In this document: positions 34,802 to 44,065 of the stretch, in pieces
Position numbering within the stretch: the first letter of the stretch is position 1
Layout of the letters: the number at the start of each line of letters is the position of its first letter
The notes under the pieces: model-generated
Told to the model about the DNA's origin: nothing
What the model saw: the letters and a program-made list of their open reading frames with translations, nothing else
Database searches by the model: none
Program-made: the position numbers and the translations under genes
Assembly: GCF_000725885.1 (NCBI RefSeq)
Contig: NZ_JODR01000005.1
Span: 222,345 to 286,344 of the forward strand
Length of the DNA stretch: 64,000 nt
Origin: Streptomyces albus subsp. albus
GTDB taxonomy: Bacteria > Actinomycetota > Actinomycetes > Streptomycetales > Streptomycetaceae
Direction of reading: 5' to 3'

Positions 34802-36103
34802 TCAGTCGCGTCGGAGCCGCGTGGGACGGTACGGCTCCAGGGCCGGCTCCGGGCGTCCGGTGAGCAGTTCGGCCGCGACCATCTCGGCCAGGCCGGCCGC
34901 CAGGGTGACACCGCTGTGGGTGACGACCACGTACGGGCCGTCGGTGCGGCTCCCGTCCTCGTCCGCGGACTCGGCCCCCTGCCGGGCCCCGTCTCCCGTG
35001 CCGGGTACGCGGCCCACGACCGGGCGGCCGTCCGGCGGCAGGGGCCGTACGCACACCTGGCGCTCCAGCACCCTGGCCCCGGCCAGTCCGGGGACCAGCG
35101 CGCGGGCCCGTGTCAGCAGGGTCTCCGCCCAGCGGTCGAGCTCCTCCGCGGGCGTGTGCAGGCCGACGTGCACGTCACCCGCCTCCAGGTGCACGGTTGC
35201 GCCGCCGTCCTCGCAGTGCGGGCGCAGATGGACGTGCGGCGTGTGCACGATGCGGGTCAGCGGCGTGGCCACCGGTCCGGCCCGTACGACGAGTCCCGGC
35301 GCGGGTGAGCCGGGCGCCGTGGGCTCCACGAGCGGCACCGGCGTCCCGGCCAGGCCCGTCACCTGTGGCGTCCAGCGGCCCGCGCAGCACACCACCGCGT
35401 CCGCCCGCAGGGTGCTCCCGTCCGCGGTGCGCAGGAGCCAGCCGCCGGGCCGGGAACCGGGCCCCTCGCCGGGCGCGCCCGGGATGTCCGCGCGTTCCAG
35501 GGCGATGACGTGGCCGGCGCTCCCGGTGCGAAGGTCCCCGCCGGCCTTCCGCAGCCCGGCCAGCAGCGCCGCGACGCACCGTTCGGTGCGCACATAGCCC
35601 TCCTCCGGGTACCAGGCGACCTCCCGCACTTCCGGTGGCAGCCGCAGGGCCGGTTCGAGGGCGGGGATCCGCTCGGCCGGGACGAGTTCGGCGGCGTAGC
35701 CCCACCGCCGCAGCCGCTGTACCCGCTCGGTGAGCTTCCCGCCTTCGGCGGGGTCGTCCGGGTCGGCCGGCGTGGGATCGGCCCAGCGCATGTTGCCCAC
35801 CGGCCGGTACCATTCCGCGCCGCCCGCCTCCTCGGCCAGCCGCGCCCAGGCGTCCAGCGAGGCGGTGCGCAGATCGTGGTAGCCGCGGTCGGGCACCCCG
35901 TTGGAGTTGAGCCACGCCAGACTCCAGCGGGAGGTACCGTGCCCGGGCTCGGCACGGTCGAGCAGGGTGACGGCCGGGGCGGATACGCCGGGTGCCGGGC
36001 TCTCCGCCGTACCCGGGGACGCGGCGTGCCGCACCAGCCGGTGGGCGAGGGCGGCGCCGAGTACGCCACCACCGACGACGGCGATACGGGCGGGACGGTT
36101 CAC
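34802..36103 (-). CDS. FAD-dependent oxidoreductase (D-amino acid oxidase superfamily)
   Basis: A 433-residue flavoprotein of the DAO/glycine oxidase superfamily. The N-terminal FAD motif is IAVVGGGVLGAALAH, and the C-terminal GXXXP-like segment (PDGRPVVGRVPG, then THSGVTLAAGLAEMVAAELL) is typical. Members oxidise the C-N bond of amino acids, sarcosine or N-substituted (fructosyl or opine-type) amino acids. Its GTG overlaps the stop of the LacI gene (GTGA), so the two are co-transcribed leftwards, away from the frl-like operon. In that context it may oxidise an Amadori compound or the amino acid released from one; this is inference. The stretch around residue 380 (GDGARQGAESADEDG) is an insert lacking in typical members. 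Confidence 0.88.
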   Translation of the reverse strand: MNRPARIAVVGGGVLGAALAHRLVRHAASPGTAESPAPGVSAPAVTLLDRAEPGHGTSRWSLAWLNSNGVPDRGYHDLRTASLDAWARLAEEAGGAEWYRPVGNMRWADPTPADPDDPAEGGKLTERVQRLRRWGYAAELVPAERIPALEPALRLPPEVREVAWYPEEGYVRTERCVAALLAGLRKAGGDLRTGSAGHVIALERADIPGAPGEGPGSRPGGWLLRTADGSTLRADAVVCCAGRWTPQVTGLAGTPVPLVEPTAPGSPAPGLVVRAGPVATPLTRIVHTPHVHLRPHCEDGGATVHLEAGDVHVGLHTPAEELDRWAETLLTRARALVPGLAGARVLERQVCVRPLPPDGRPVVGRVPGTGDGARQGAESADEDGSRTDGPYVVVTHSGVTLAAGLAEMVAAELLTGRPEPALEPYRPTRLRRD

Positions 36104-37722
36104 GCGCTCTCCTCCTCGACCGGTGATCCGGCGCCCCGGCGGCCGGCACCCGGCCCCGCGAGTCCGCGCCCCGGCGCCGCCGCATCCGGCGCGGGCCTCG
36201 CCGGTTCGCGCCCCGGCTCCGCCGCTGCCTGTGCCGACCCTGCCGGCCCGTGCGCCGGCGCCGTTTCCCCTGCAGGCCTTGCCGTTTCGCGCGCCCGACC
36301 CGACGATCCGTGCGCTGCCCCGGCAGGTTCGTCTGCCGGCCCATCGGCTTCCCGTGCCGGCCTCGCCGTTTCGCTTGCCGGACCCGACGATCCGCGCCCC
36401 GGCTCCGCCGATCCGCGTGCCGGCCCATCGGCTTCCCGTGCCGGCCCCGCCGGTTCGCGAGCCGGCCGCGCCGCTTCCCGCGCCGGCCGCGCGGTTGCCC
36501 CAGCCGCTGCCTCCGCCGCTGTCCCCACCGGTTCCGCCGACCGCGGCGCGGGCCCCGTCGAGTCGCGGATGATCAGCCGCCCGCGCAGCACAATGCGTTC
36601 GCCGGCCGGGCGGTCCGTCGCCGGGTGCCGGTGCCCGGCGTCCTGCGCCGCCACCGGTCCGTCGGCGCTGCCGTCGTCGTGTCCCGTGGCCGTCGTTCCC
36701 GCGCGGCTCCGGGCCCGCTCCGCCATCCGCTCCAGCAGCCGCCGTCCGGCGGCCGTGCCCAGTTCGCGGCGCGGCTGGCGGACGACGGTGAGCCGCGGGT
36801 GGACCAGCGTCGTCCAGTCCTGGTCGTCGAAACCGACGAGGGAGATCTCCTCCGGGCAGGACCGCCCGCTGCTCTGGAGAGCGGCCACGGCACCGGAGGA
36901 GAGCACGTTGTCGGTGCAGAACAGCGCCGTGACGTCCGGGTTCTTGCGCAGCAGCCGCCGCACGGCGCGCTCGGCGGCGTCCCGGTCGTAGGGGGAGTGG
37001 ACGACCAGGGCGGGGTCGGGTTCCACGCTGGCGCGGCGCAGCGCGGCGAGGTAGCCCACGAGGCGCGCGGCGCTGGGGCGTTCGTCGTCACCGTCCCGTA
37101 CGGGTTTGTCGCGCAGCCGGTCCAGCTCGCGGGCGGCCTCGCTGACGACGGCGATGCGCCGGTGTCCCAGCCGCGTCAGATGGTTGACGGCGCTGCGGGC
37201 GCAGGCGGTGTTGTTGATGGTGACCTGGTCGACCTGGGGGAGGGCGGCGAGGGGCCGGTCGAGCAGCACGGTGGGCAGCCCGGCCTCGGCCATGGTGCGC
37301 AGACGTTCGGCGGTGCCGGGTCCCTGCGGGGCGATGATCAGCCCGTCGACGCGTTTCTCCCACATGACCGTCAGGGCGCGCTGTTCCGCGGCCGGGTCGG
37401 AGTCGGTGTTGGCGAGCAGGATCTCGTACCCGGCGGCGCGTACGACGTCGGTGACCGCGCGGACGGCGCTGGCGAAGAAGGAGTTGCCGATGTCGGTGAC
37501 GATCACGCCGACGGTCTCGGTGGAGCCGTGGATGAGGCTGCGGGCCAGGCCGTTGGGGCGGTAGCCGAGGCGTTGGGCCGCCTCCTCCACCTTGGTGCGG
37601 GAGGCGGCGCTGGTCTGGCCGTAGCCGCCGAGCACCCGGCCGGCGGTCGCGGTGGAGACACCGGCTGCCCGGGCGACCTCGACGATGCTGGGCGGTCCGC
37701 CCCGCTCTTGACCGTTTCGCAC
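36100..37722 (-). CDS. LacI-family repressor with long repetitive C-terminal tail
   Basis: A 540-residue protein, far longer than the normal 330-360. Residues 12-60 form the LacI HTH (SIVEVARAAGVSTATAGRVL) with hinge; the periplasmic-binding-like domain runs to about 389 (DIGNSFFASAVRAVTDV, LPTVLLDRPL, ALFCTDNVLSSGAVAAL, GFDDQDWTTLVHPRLTVVRQP). The last 151 residues are low-complexity Ala/Pro/Glu/Arg/Gly, made of imperfect 28-residue repeats. A natural end would lie near LIIRDS, so the tail looks like an extension after loss of a stop. It is divergent from the SIS gene, with a twin operator between. Its GTG start is at 37722. It probably represses the catabolic operon in the absence of a sugar derivative. 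Confidence 0.9.
   Translation of the reverse strand: MRNGQERGGPPSIVEVARAAGVSTATAGRVLGGYGQTSAASRTKVEEAAQRLGYRPNGLARSLIHGSTETVGVIVTDIGNSFFASAVRAVTDVVRAAGYEILLANTDSDPAAEQRALTVMWEKRVDGLIIAPQGPGTAERLRTMAEAGLPTVLLDRPLAALPQVDQVTINNTACARSAVNHLTRLGHRRIAVVSEAARELDRLRDKPVRDGDDERPSAARLVGYLAALRRASVEPDPALVVHSPYDRDAAERAVRRLLRKNPDVTALFCTDNVLSSGAVAALQSSGRSCPEEISLVGFDDQDWTTLVHPRLTVVRQPRRELGTAAGRRLLERMAERARSRAGTTATGHDDGSADGPVAAQDAGHRHPATDRPAGERIVLRGRLIIRDSTGPAPRSAEPVGTAAEAAAGATARPAREAARPAREPAGPAREADGPARGSAEPGRGSSGPASETARPAREADGPADEPAGAAHGSSGRARETARPAGETAPAHGPAGSAQAAAEPGREPARPAPDAAAPGRGLAGPGAGRRGAGSPVEEESA
36281..36448. repeat. 84-bp tandem repeats inside the lacI 3' end
   Basis: The tail of the LacI gene contains an imperfect tandem duplication with an 84-bp period. 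GCCGTTTCGC recurs at 36281 and 36365, and TGCCGGCCCATCGGCTTCCC recurs at 36334 and 36418. The period is 28 codons, so the frame is kept. Less regular related segments extend on both sides, from about 36150 to 36500. Confidence 0.85.
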
Positions 37723-37833
37723 CCGCGCCTCTCCCGATTCCGGTGGTGGTGACCGTCTGCCGGGTCCCGGCCGGGACCACCGCGGGATTCCGGCGGCGGT
37801 CCTCCAAGACCTCTTGACGCCAGTCTAACCGCG

Positions 37834-37872
37834 CTGAGAAGGTTCTCAGCGTTCGACTGAGAACCTTCTCAG
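37834..37872. promoter_or_regulatory. Twin LacI operator
   Basis: Two palindromes, CTGAGAA-GG-TTCTCAG (37834-37849) and CTGAGAA-CC-TTCTCAG (37857-37872), lie 23 bp apart centre to centre in the region between lacI and the SIS gene. They share identical 7-bp arms and differ only in the central dinucleotide, which is reversed. Their length and position fit a LacI-family operator pair. Confidence 0.85.
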
Positions 37873-37911
37873 TCGGACCGCTCACCGTGCCGCAAGGAGA
37901 GAACGACCCTC

Positions 37912-38955
37912 ATGTCCTCATCCGTCGTGACCGTCGACCCCGTCCCGCTCGCAGCCGACCTCACCCCGACCCTCGAACACACCGTCGCGCAGTCCGGAGC
38001 CGCCAGAAAGCTCGCCGCCCGCGTCGTCGAACGCGGCCTGCGCACCGTCTACTTCATCGGCTGCGGCGGCTCGTACTACTCGACGTTCCCCGCCCAGGAC
38101 CTCATGGAGCGGTACGCCCACGCGCCGGCCGCGCACCGGATGACGGCCGGGGAGATGATCCACCGCGACCTCGCGGGACTCGACGAGAGCGCACTCGTCA
38201 TCGCCTCCTCGCACTCCGGGGCCACCCCCGAAACGCTGGAGGCCGTCCGGCTCGCCAAGAAGGCCGGAGCCACCGTCGCCGGCATCGCCCGCTCGGTCCC
38301 CGGCCAGAGCTCACCGCTCGCCGACGAGGCCGACGTGCTCTTCGACTACCCCAGCGACGTCACCGTCACCGAACCGAAGGCCATCCACTTCACCCAGCTC
38401 GCACTCGCGGTGCTGGAGGCGTCCGGCTCGCTGCCGAACGCGGAGGAGGCATGGCAGGCCGTCGCCGCGATCCCGCGGGCACTGACGGCCGCCAAGCAGG
38501 AAGTCACCCCGCTCGGCCGCGAGGTCGCAGCCCAGTGGCGGGACGCGCGGCTGGTGTACGTGCTGGGCGCCGGGCCCAACTTCGGCGCGGCCAACGCCCT
38601 GGCCGCCTGCTACCTCCAGGAGATGAACTGGCTGCACGCCTCCGCGGTGAACGCCGGCGACTTCTTCCACGGGCCCTTCGAGATCGTCGGCCAGCACCCG
38701 GTGCTCATCCTCAACGGCGAGGACGAGACCCGCGCCATGGGGGAGCGGGCGGTCACCTTCGCCGAGCGGTACTACGACACCTGGGCGGTGCTCGACTCCA
38801 AGGACTTCACCCTCCCCGGAGTCCCCGAGGCCCAGCGCGGACTCATCAGCCCGCTGGCGGTGGCCAGCGCCTCCCGCCGGCTGCTGGACTTCTGCGCCGC
38901 CGAGCGCGGTCACAACACGGCGCAGCGCCGGTACATGTACCGGGTGGCGTACTGA
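37912..38955 (+). CDS. SIS-domain sugar isomerase, fructosamine-6-phosphate deglycase-like (FrlB/FraB type)
   Basis: A 347-residue protein with two SIS domains. The first phosphosugar site is FIGCGGSYYST, followed by ASSHSGATPETLEAVRLAKKAG; the second is VLGAGPNFGAANALA and later AGDFFHGPFEIV, with a catalytic Glu/His region in HGPFE. This layout is that of FrlB/FraB, which split fructosamine-6-phosphates (fructoselysine-6-P or fructoseasparagine/glutamine analogues) into glucose-6-phosphate and free amino acid. The next gene, starting in its stop, is a FrlD-like kinase, which supports this over a GlmS-type role. First gene of the operon behind the twin LacI operator. Confidence 0.85.
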   Translation: MSSSVVTVDPVPLAADLTPTLEHTVAQSGAARKLAARVVERGLRTVYFIGCGGSYYSTFPAQDLMERYAHAPAAHRMTAGEMIHRDLAGLDESALVIASSHSGATPETLEAVRLAKKAGATVAGIARSVPGQSSPLADEADVLFDYPSDVTVTEPKAIHFTQLALAVLEASGSLPNAEEAWQAVAAIPRALTAAKQEVTPLGREVAAQWRDARLVYVLGAGPNFGAANALAACYLQEMNWLHASAVNAGDFFHGPFEIVGQHPVLILNGEDETRAMGERAVTFAERYYDTWAVLDSKDFTLPGVPEAQRGLISPLAVASASRRLLDFCAAERGHNTAQRRYMYRVAY

Positions 38956-39980
38956 TGCCCACGCCCACGCCGTCCGGCCCGCCGCCCGTGCCGGCACCCT
39001 CCGGAAGGCCGGCCGAGCGGCCGTCCGGCCCGGCCCGGGTGCTCGGTATCGGGGACAACGTCGTCGACCGGTACCCCGACCTGGGGCTGATGTTCCCCGG
39101 CGGCAACGCCGTCAACGTCGCGGTGCACGCCCGCCGGGCCGGGGCCGACGCCGCCTACTGGGGTGTGACCGGTGACGACACCGCCGGCGCCGTGGTGCGC
39201 CGGGCGCTGGCCGCCGAAGGCGTGGACACCGGACGGGTCCGTACGGAAGGCGGCCCCAACGCCTGGGCGGAGATCGGACTGGTCGGCGGGGACCGCGTCT
39301 TCAAGGGCTCCGACGACGGCGTGTCCGTCTTCGCCCTCGACGAGGAAGAGCTCGACGCGCTCGCCGGCTGGGACGTCGTCCACACCGCCTACAGCGGCTC
39401 CCTCGCGGGCCAGGTGCCAGACATGGCCGCCCGCACCCGCGTCTCCTTCGACTTCTCGCACCACTGGAACCAGCCCTGGGCCGCCCCCCTCTACCCTCAT
39501 CTGCACCTCGCCGCCTTCTCCGCCTCACAGCTGGGCACGGACGAAGTGGCCGGCCTGCTGCGCCAGGCGGTCCGGCAGGGCGTGCGCTGGGCGCTGGCGA
39601 CCCGGGGCGGCGACGGCGCGGTGCTGACCGACGGCGACTCCTGGTGGCGGCAGCCGCCGGTCGCCACCCCGGCCGTGGACACGCTCGGCGCCGGGGACGC
39701 CTTCATCGGGACGCTGCTGGCCGCACTGGCGGCCGGCGGCGATCCCCGGCAGGGCCTGGCCCGGGCGGCCGAGGCGGCGGCGCGGACCTGCACGGCCCAC
39801 GGCGCGTTCGGGCACCCTGCACCGCTGCCCGCCCCGGGCCCGGAGGAGCCGGCGCCCGCCCTGGGCGAGGATGACCCCCGGGGCGGGCCGGACACACGTG
39901 TCGAGCCGTCGCGGGCAGCGGCGGGGGAGAAGGGCCGCACTCCGAGCGGCCGTACGGCAAGGACAGGTAGGAACGCATGA
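38955..39980 (+). CDS. PfkB-family kinase, fructosamine kinase-like (FrlD type)
   Basis: A 341-residue ribokinase-family sugar kinase. The N-terminal motif GIGDNVVDRYPDLGLMFPGGNAVNVAVHA is the FrlD variant of the PfkB signature (shown here by GGNAVNVA and GDNVVDRY); the C-terminal ATP motif is DTLGAGDAFIG with catalytic Asp. FrlD phosphorylates C6 of fructoselysine. A Pro-rich N-terminal extension of about 30 residues and a polar tail of about 50 residues after GAFGHPA are unusual. ATG overlaps the stop of the SIS gene and the next ATG overlaps its stop, so the three are coupled. The kinase/deglycase pair is the core of an Amadori-product pathway. Confidence 0.85.
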   Translation: MPTPTPSGPPPVPAPSGRPAERPSGPARVLGIGDNVVDRYPDLGLMFPGGNAVNVAVHARRAGADAAYWGVTGDDTAGAVVRRALAAEGVDTGRVRTEGGPNAWAEIGLVGGDRVFKGSDDGVSVFALDEEELDALAGWDVVHTAYSGSLAGQVPDMAARTRVSFDFSHHWNQPWAAPLYPHLHLAAFSASQLGTDEVAGLLRQAVRQGVRWALATRGGDGAVLTDGDSWWRQPPVATPAVDTLGAGDAFIGTLLAALAAGGDPRQGLARAAEAAARTCTAHGAFGHPAPLPAPGPEEPAPALGEDDPRGGPDTRVEPSRAAAGEKGRTPSGRTARTGRNA

Positions 39981-42037
39981 CTCTGCGCATCGGTGTCGAC
40001 ACCGGCGGCACCTTCACCGACGTCGTCGCCTTCGACGAGGAGACCGGCGCCCTGCACGTGCGGAAGGTCTCCAGCACCCCCGACGATCCCGGCCTGGCCA
40101 TCGTCGAAGGACTGGAGCGCATCCTGGAGCAGATCGGTGGCCGCACGCCCGCCGACGTCGGCTACTTCGCCCACGGCACCACCGTCGGCACCAACGCCCT
40201 GCTCACCCGCCGCGGTGCCCGTACCGGTGTCGTCACCACCCGCGGCTTCCGCGACCTGCTGGAACTGGGGCGCGGCCGGCGCCCCCGGCTCTACGACCTC
40301 CAGGCGGACAAGCCCGCCCCCTTCGCACCGCGCGATCTGCGGCTGGAGGTCACCGAACGGGTCCGGCACGACGGCAGCATCGAGACGCCGCTGGACGAGG
40401 ACGAGGCCAGGGCCGCGGCCCGCACCCTGCGCGAGGCCGGGGTGGAGGCCGTCGCCGTCTGTCTGCTCTACAGCTTCCTGCGCCCCGAGCACGAGCAGCG
40501 CATCGGGGAGATCCTCGCCGAGGAACTGCCCGGCGCGCACATCTCGCTCTCCAGCCGGGTGCTGCCCGAGTTCCGCGAGTACGAGCGGCTGTCCACCGTC
40601 GTCACCAACGCCTACGTCGGCCCGGTCGTCGCCGAGTACCTGGCCAAGCTGCGGCAGCGGCTCGCCGAGCGGGGCCTGCGGGCGGTGCCGCACGTGACCC
40701 AGTCCAACGGCGGCATCATCCCGTTCGAGGCGGCCGAGGAACTGCCGGTGCGCATGGTGCTCTCCGGCCCCAGCACTGGCGTGGTCGGCGCCGCGGCCAT
40801 CTGCGCCGCCGCCGGGCACCCGGACATCATCACCTTCGACATGGGCGGGACCTCCTCGGACGTCTCCCTCGTCCAGGGCGGGGTGCCCAAGGTGACCACC
40901 GGTATGGAACTGGACGGCCGGCCCGTACGCACACCCATGCTGGACATCCACACCGTCGGCGCGGGCGGCGGCTCGCTGGCCCGGGTGGACGCCGGCGGGC
41001 ATCTGAAGGTCGGCCCGGCCAGCGCGGGCGCCGACCCGGGCCCCGCCTGCTACGGCAAGGGCAGCGAGGCGACCGTCACCGACGCCGACGTGGTGCTCCA
41101 CACCCTCAACCCGGCCTACCTGCTGGACGGCCGGATGCCCGTGGACGAGCAGGCGTCCCGTGCCGCCGTGGCCCGGATCGCCGAGCGCGTCGGACTCGGC
41201 GTGGAGGAGTGCGCCCACGGCATCCTGCGGGTCGTCACCGCCAACATGGCGCGGGCCATCCGCGTCATCTCCGTCCAGCGGGGCTACGACCCGCGCGACT
41301 ACACCCTGGTGCCGTTCGGCGGCGCGGGCCCGCTGCACGCCTCGCAGCTGGCCAGGGAACTGGGCATGCGCACCGTGCTGGTGCCGCCCACCCCCGGCGC
41401 CCAGTCGGCCCTCGGCTTGCTGATGACCGACGTACGCGCCGACTTCTCCCGCACCCGCATCCAGCGGGTCGACGGGGAGCGCGCGGCGACGGCGGCCCGG
41501 CTCGGCGCGCTCTGGGCGGAGCTGGAGCAGGAGGCGGACGCCTGGTTCGACGCCGAGCGGATCCCCGAGGCGGACCGCGCTTCGGAGCGCACGGCCGAAC
41601 TGCGCTACGCGGGCCAGAACTACGAGATCCCGGTACCGGTGCCCGGCGGCCCGCTGGACGCCGCGGCGCTGGACACCCTGCTGGAGACGTTCGCCGCCGA
41701 GCACCGCAGGCTGTACGGGTACGACGCGCCGGGCGAGCCCGTCGAGGCCGTCACGGTCCGGCTCCAGGCGGTCGGCTCGGTGCCGCAGGCGCGGCTGCCG
41801 CGGCAGGAGGCGGCCGGCGAGGACGCCTCCGCCTCGCTCACCGGCACCCGCGAGATGCACCTGGCGGGCGAGGGCTTCGTCCCCGTACCGGTGCACCGGC
41901 GTGACGCCCTGCGGCCCGGCAACCGGGTGACCGGGCCCGCGGTGATCGAGCAGATGGACACCACGACGGTGCTGCTGCCGGGGGACGAGCTCACCGTGGA
42001 CGCCCACTCCAACCTCGTCATCACGGTGGGCGACTGA
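39977..42037 (+). CDS. HyuA-type hydantoinase/oxoprolinase subunit A
   Basis: A 686-residue protein of the HyuA family (N-methylhydantoinase A, acetone carboxylase beta, N-terminal half of 5-oxoprolinase). The ATP-phosphate motif IGVDTGGTFTDVV opens it; GTTVGTNALLTR, LSGPSTGVVGAAAICA, FDMGGTSSDV and GAGGGSLARVD follow, all standard. With the HyuB partner at 42229 it forms an ATP-dependent hydrolase that opens lactam or hydantoin rings. Its ATG overlaps the FrlD-like stop. In this operon, which also has a gamma-glutamyltransferase, a split 5-oxoprolinase role is plausible; carboxylase roles would need a third subunit that is not seen. Confidence 0.92.
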   Translation: MTLRIGVDTGGTFTDVVAFDEETGALHVRKVSSTPDDPGLAIVEGLERILEQIGGRTPADVGYFAHGTTVGTNALLTRRGARTGVVTTRGFRDLLELGRGRRPRLYDLQADKPAPFAPRDLRLEVTERVRHDGSIETPLDEDEARAAARTLREAGVEAVAVCLLYSFLRPEHEQRIGEILAEELPGAHISLSSRVLPEFREYERLSTVVTNAYVGPVVAEYLAKLRQRLAERGLRAVPHVTQSNGGIIPFEAAEELPVRMVLSGPSTGVVGAAAICAAAGHPDIITFDMGGTSSDVSLVQGGVPKVTTGMELDGRPVRTPMLDIHTVGAGGGSLARVDAGGHLKVGPASAGADPGPACYGKGSEATVTDADVVLHTLNPAYLLDGRMPVDEQASRAAVARIAERVGLGVEECAHGILRVVTANMARAIRVISVQRGYDPRDYTLVPFGGAGPLHASQLARELGMRTVLVPPTPGAQSALGLLMTDVRADFSRTRIQRVDGERAATAARLGALWAELEQEADAWFDAERIPEADRASERTAELRYAGQNYEIPVPVPGGPLDAAALDTLLETFAAEHRRLYGYDAPGEPVEAVTVRLQAVGSVPQARLPRQEAAGEDASASLTGTREMHLAGEGFVPVPVHRRDALRPGNRVTGPAVIEQMDTTTVLLPGDELTVDAHSNLVITVGD

Positions 42038-42228
42038 CCGGCTGCCGCCGCGCCCCCGGAGGGCCCGGCCCGGCCGGCCCCCGGTCGGGCCGTCCCCCAC
42101 CGGGCCGCCGTGCCCGCGCCCGCCGCGCGCCCTCTCCGTGACCCGCCGTCCGCCACTCACCACCCGCCACGACTCACCTCCCCCTCCCGCATCCGCCATC
42201 GCGCGGACCCGCCGCACGAGGAAAGCCG

Positions 42229-43968
42229 ATGAACGACACCGCCACCGCATCACCCGCATCGCCCGCCACCGACCCCGTCCTGGTCGAGGTCATGGGCGCG
42301 GCCCTGTCCTCCCTCGTGGAGGAGATGGGCGAAACCCTGGTCCGCGCCGCCTACTCCAGCAACATCAAGGAACGCCGGGACTGCACGGCCGGACTGTTCG
42401 ATGCCGAAGGACACATGCTGGCCCAGGCCGAACAGGCCTCGCCGATCCACCTCGGCTCGCTCATCGGCGTCGTCGCGGCGGTGCTGGAACGGTTCCCCGT
42501 CGAGGACATCCGTCCCGGCGACACCTTCCTGAGCAACGACCCCTACTCCGGAGGCGGCTCGCACCTGCCCGACATGGTGCTGGTCACCCCCGTCTTCGCG
42601 GACGGGCGGCTCACCGCCTGGGCGGCCAACCTCGCCCACCACGCGGACTTCGGCGACCGCGGCCACGCCCACATCTTCCAGGAGGGCATCCGCATCCCGC
42701 CGGTCCGCTTCGCCCGCGAGGGCGAGATCGTCGACGACGTCTTCCAGCTCGTCCTGACCAACTGCCAGGTGCCGGCCGAGCGCCGCGCCGACTTCCGGGC
42801 CCAGCTGGCCGCCAACCGCCTCGCGGTGGCCCGCTACGGCGAACTCGTCGCACGCCACGGCCGGGAGACCATGCTCGCCACGGCAGCCGCCCTGCTCGAC
42901 TACACCGAACGCCGCACCCGCGCCGCCATCGCCGACGTACCGGACGGCACCTACGAGTTCACCGACCGCTTCGACTGCCCCGAGCTGGAGGAGACCGAAC
43001 TCGAACTGCGGGTACGGATCACCGTGGCGGGGGACGAACTCCACTTCGACTTCGCCGGCAACCCCGGACAGGTCCGCGCCTCCGTCAACATGGTCCGCAC
43101 CGCGCTGCACGCCACCGTCTACTACGCGGTGAAGACCCTCGTGGACCCGGACATCCCCTCCAACGCCGGACTGCACCGCCCCATCCGGATCGACGCGCCG
43201 CTCGGCACCATCGTCAACTGCCAGGAGCCGGCCGCCGTCAACGGCAGGACCGAGACCTGCCAGCGCGTCGTGGACCTGGTGCACGGCGCCCTCGCCCCGG
43301 CCGTGCCCGGACGCGTAACGGCCGCCGCCAACGGCGCCAACACCGGCGTCCACTTCTCCGGCTACGACCGGGCCAAGGGCCGCTACTTCGTCTACCTGGA
43401 GACCATCGGCGGCGGCTCCGGCGCCCGCGCCGGCAAGGACGGTCTGGACGGTGTGCAGGTACACGTCACCAACACCTCCAATCTGCCGGTCGAAGCGCTG
43501 GAGACCGAGTACCCGCTGGTCGTCGAGGCGTACGAACTGGTGCCCGACTCCGGAGGCCCCGGCCGCACCCGCGGCGGCATGGGCATCCGGCGCACCGTCC
43601 GTGTCGAGGGCACCTCACCTGGCGCGGACGACGGCAAGGCCGACGGCACCGGCGCCGAGGAAGACGAGGGCGTGCAGTTCTGGCTGGACACCAGCCGTCT
43701 CAGGTCCCGGCCGTGGGGCCTGTTCGGCGGGCTGCCGGGCAGCTCGGCCCGCGTCGAACTGAGCGAAGGCGCCCGCCCGGTGGTGCGCGGCCACACCGTG
43801 CTGCGCCCCGGCGACCGGGTCAGCGTCGTCACCGCGGGCGCCGGCGGCTACGGCGACCCGGCCGAGCGCGAACCCGACCGGATCGCACAGGACGTGCGTG
43901 AGGGCGTCACCAGCCCCGACGAGGCCCGCCGCGCCTACGGCACGCACGCGCCCGGCACCGACGGCTGA
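42229..43968 (+). CDS. HyuB-type hydantoinase/oxoprolinase subunit B
   Basis: A 579-residue HyuB-family protein, partner of HyuA. Family landmarks include EEMGETLVRAAYSSNIKERRDCTAG near the start (shown in part), LSNDPYSGGGSHLPDMVLV, LAHHADFGDRGHAH (metal-type His cluster), and GGGSGARAGKDG near residue 395. Length fits the family (530-590). A 191-bp gap without a recognisable gene separates it from hyuA; it contains only GC-rich sequence. ATG 42229 is preceded by CACGAGGAAAGCC, a good ribosome site. The insert GTSPGADDGKADGTGAEEDE near residue 465 is not typical. Confidence 0.92.
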   Translation: MNDTATASPASPATDPVLVEVMGAALSSLVEEMGETLVRAAYSSNIKERRDCTAGLFDAEGHMLAQAEQASPIHLGSLIGVVAAVLERFPVEDIRPGDTFLSNDPYSGGGSHLPDMVLVTPVFADGRLTAWAANLAHHADFGDRGHAHIFQEGIRIPPVRFAREGEIVDDVFQLVLTNCQVPAERRADFRAQLAANRLAVARYGELVARHGRETMLATAAALLDYTERRTRAAIADVPDGTYEFTDRFDCPELEETELELRVRITVAGDELHFDFAGNPGQVRASVNMVRTALHATVYYAVKTLVDPDIPSNAGLHRPIRIDAPLGTIVNCQEPAAVNGRTETCQRVVDLVHGALAPAVPGRVTAAANGANTGVHFSGYDRAKGRYFVYLETIGGGSGARAGKDGLDGVQVHVTNTSNLPVEALETEYPLVVEAYELVPDSGGPGRTRGGMGIRRTVRVEGTSPGADDGKADGTGAEEDEGVQFWLDTSRLRSRPWGLFGGLPGSSARVELSEGARPVVRGHTVLRPGDRVSVVTAGAGGYGDPAEREPDRIAQDVREGVTSPDEARRAYGTHAPGTDG

Positions 43969-44065
43969 CAGCCATACGCCGAACGCCCCCCGAGATACGA
44001 AGAGGCAGTTCCCCGCACCACAACGCCCGCACAACGCACGGAAACAGAAGAAGAGGAGGTGTGCG

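Noticed and set aside
39497..42259. 920-codon minus-strand frame opposite the hyuA gene
   Set aside because: Shadow of the hyuA and kinase genes; low-complexity composition, no domain.
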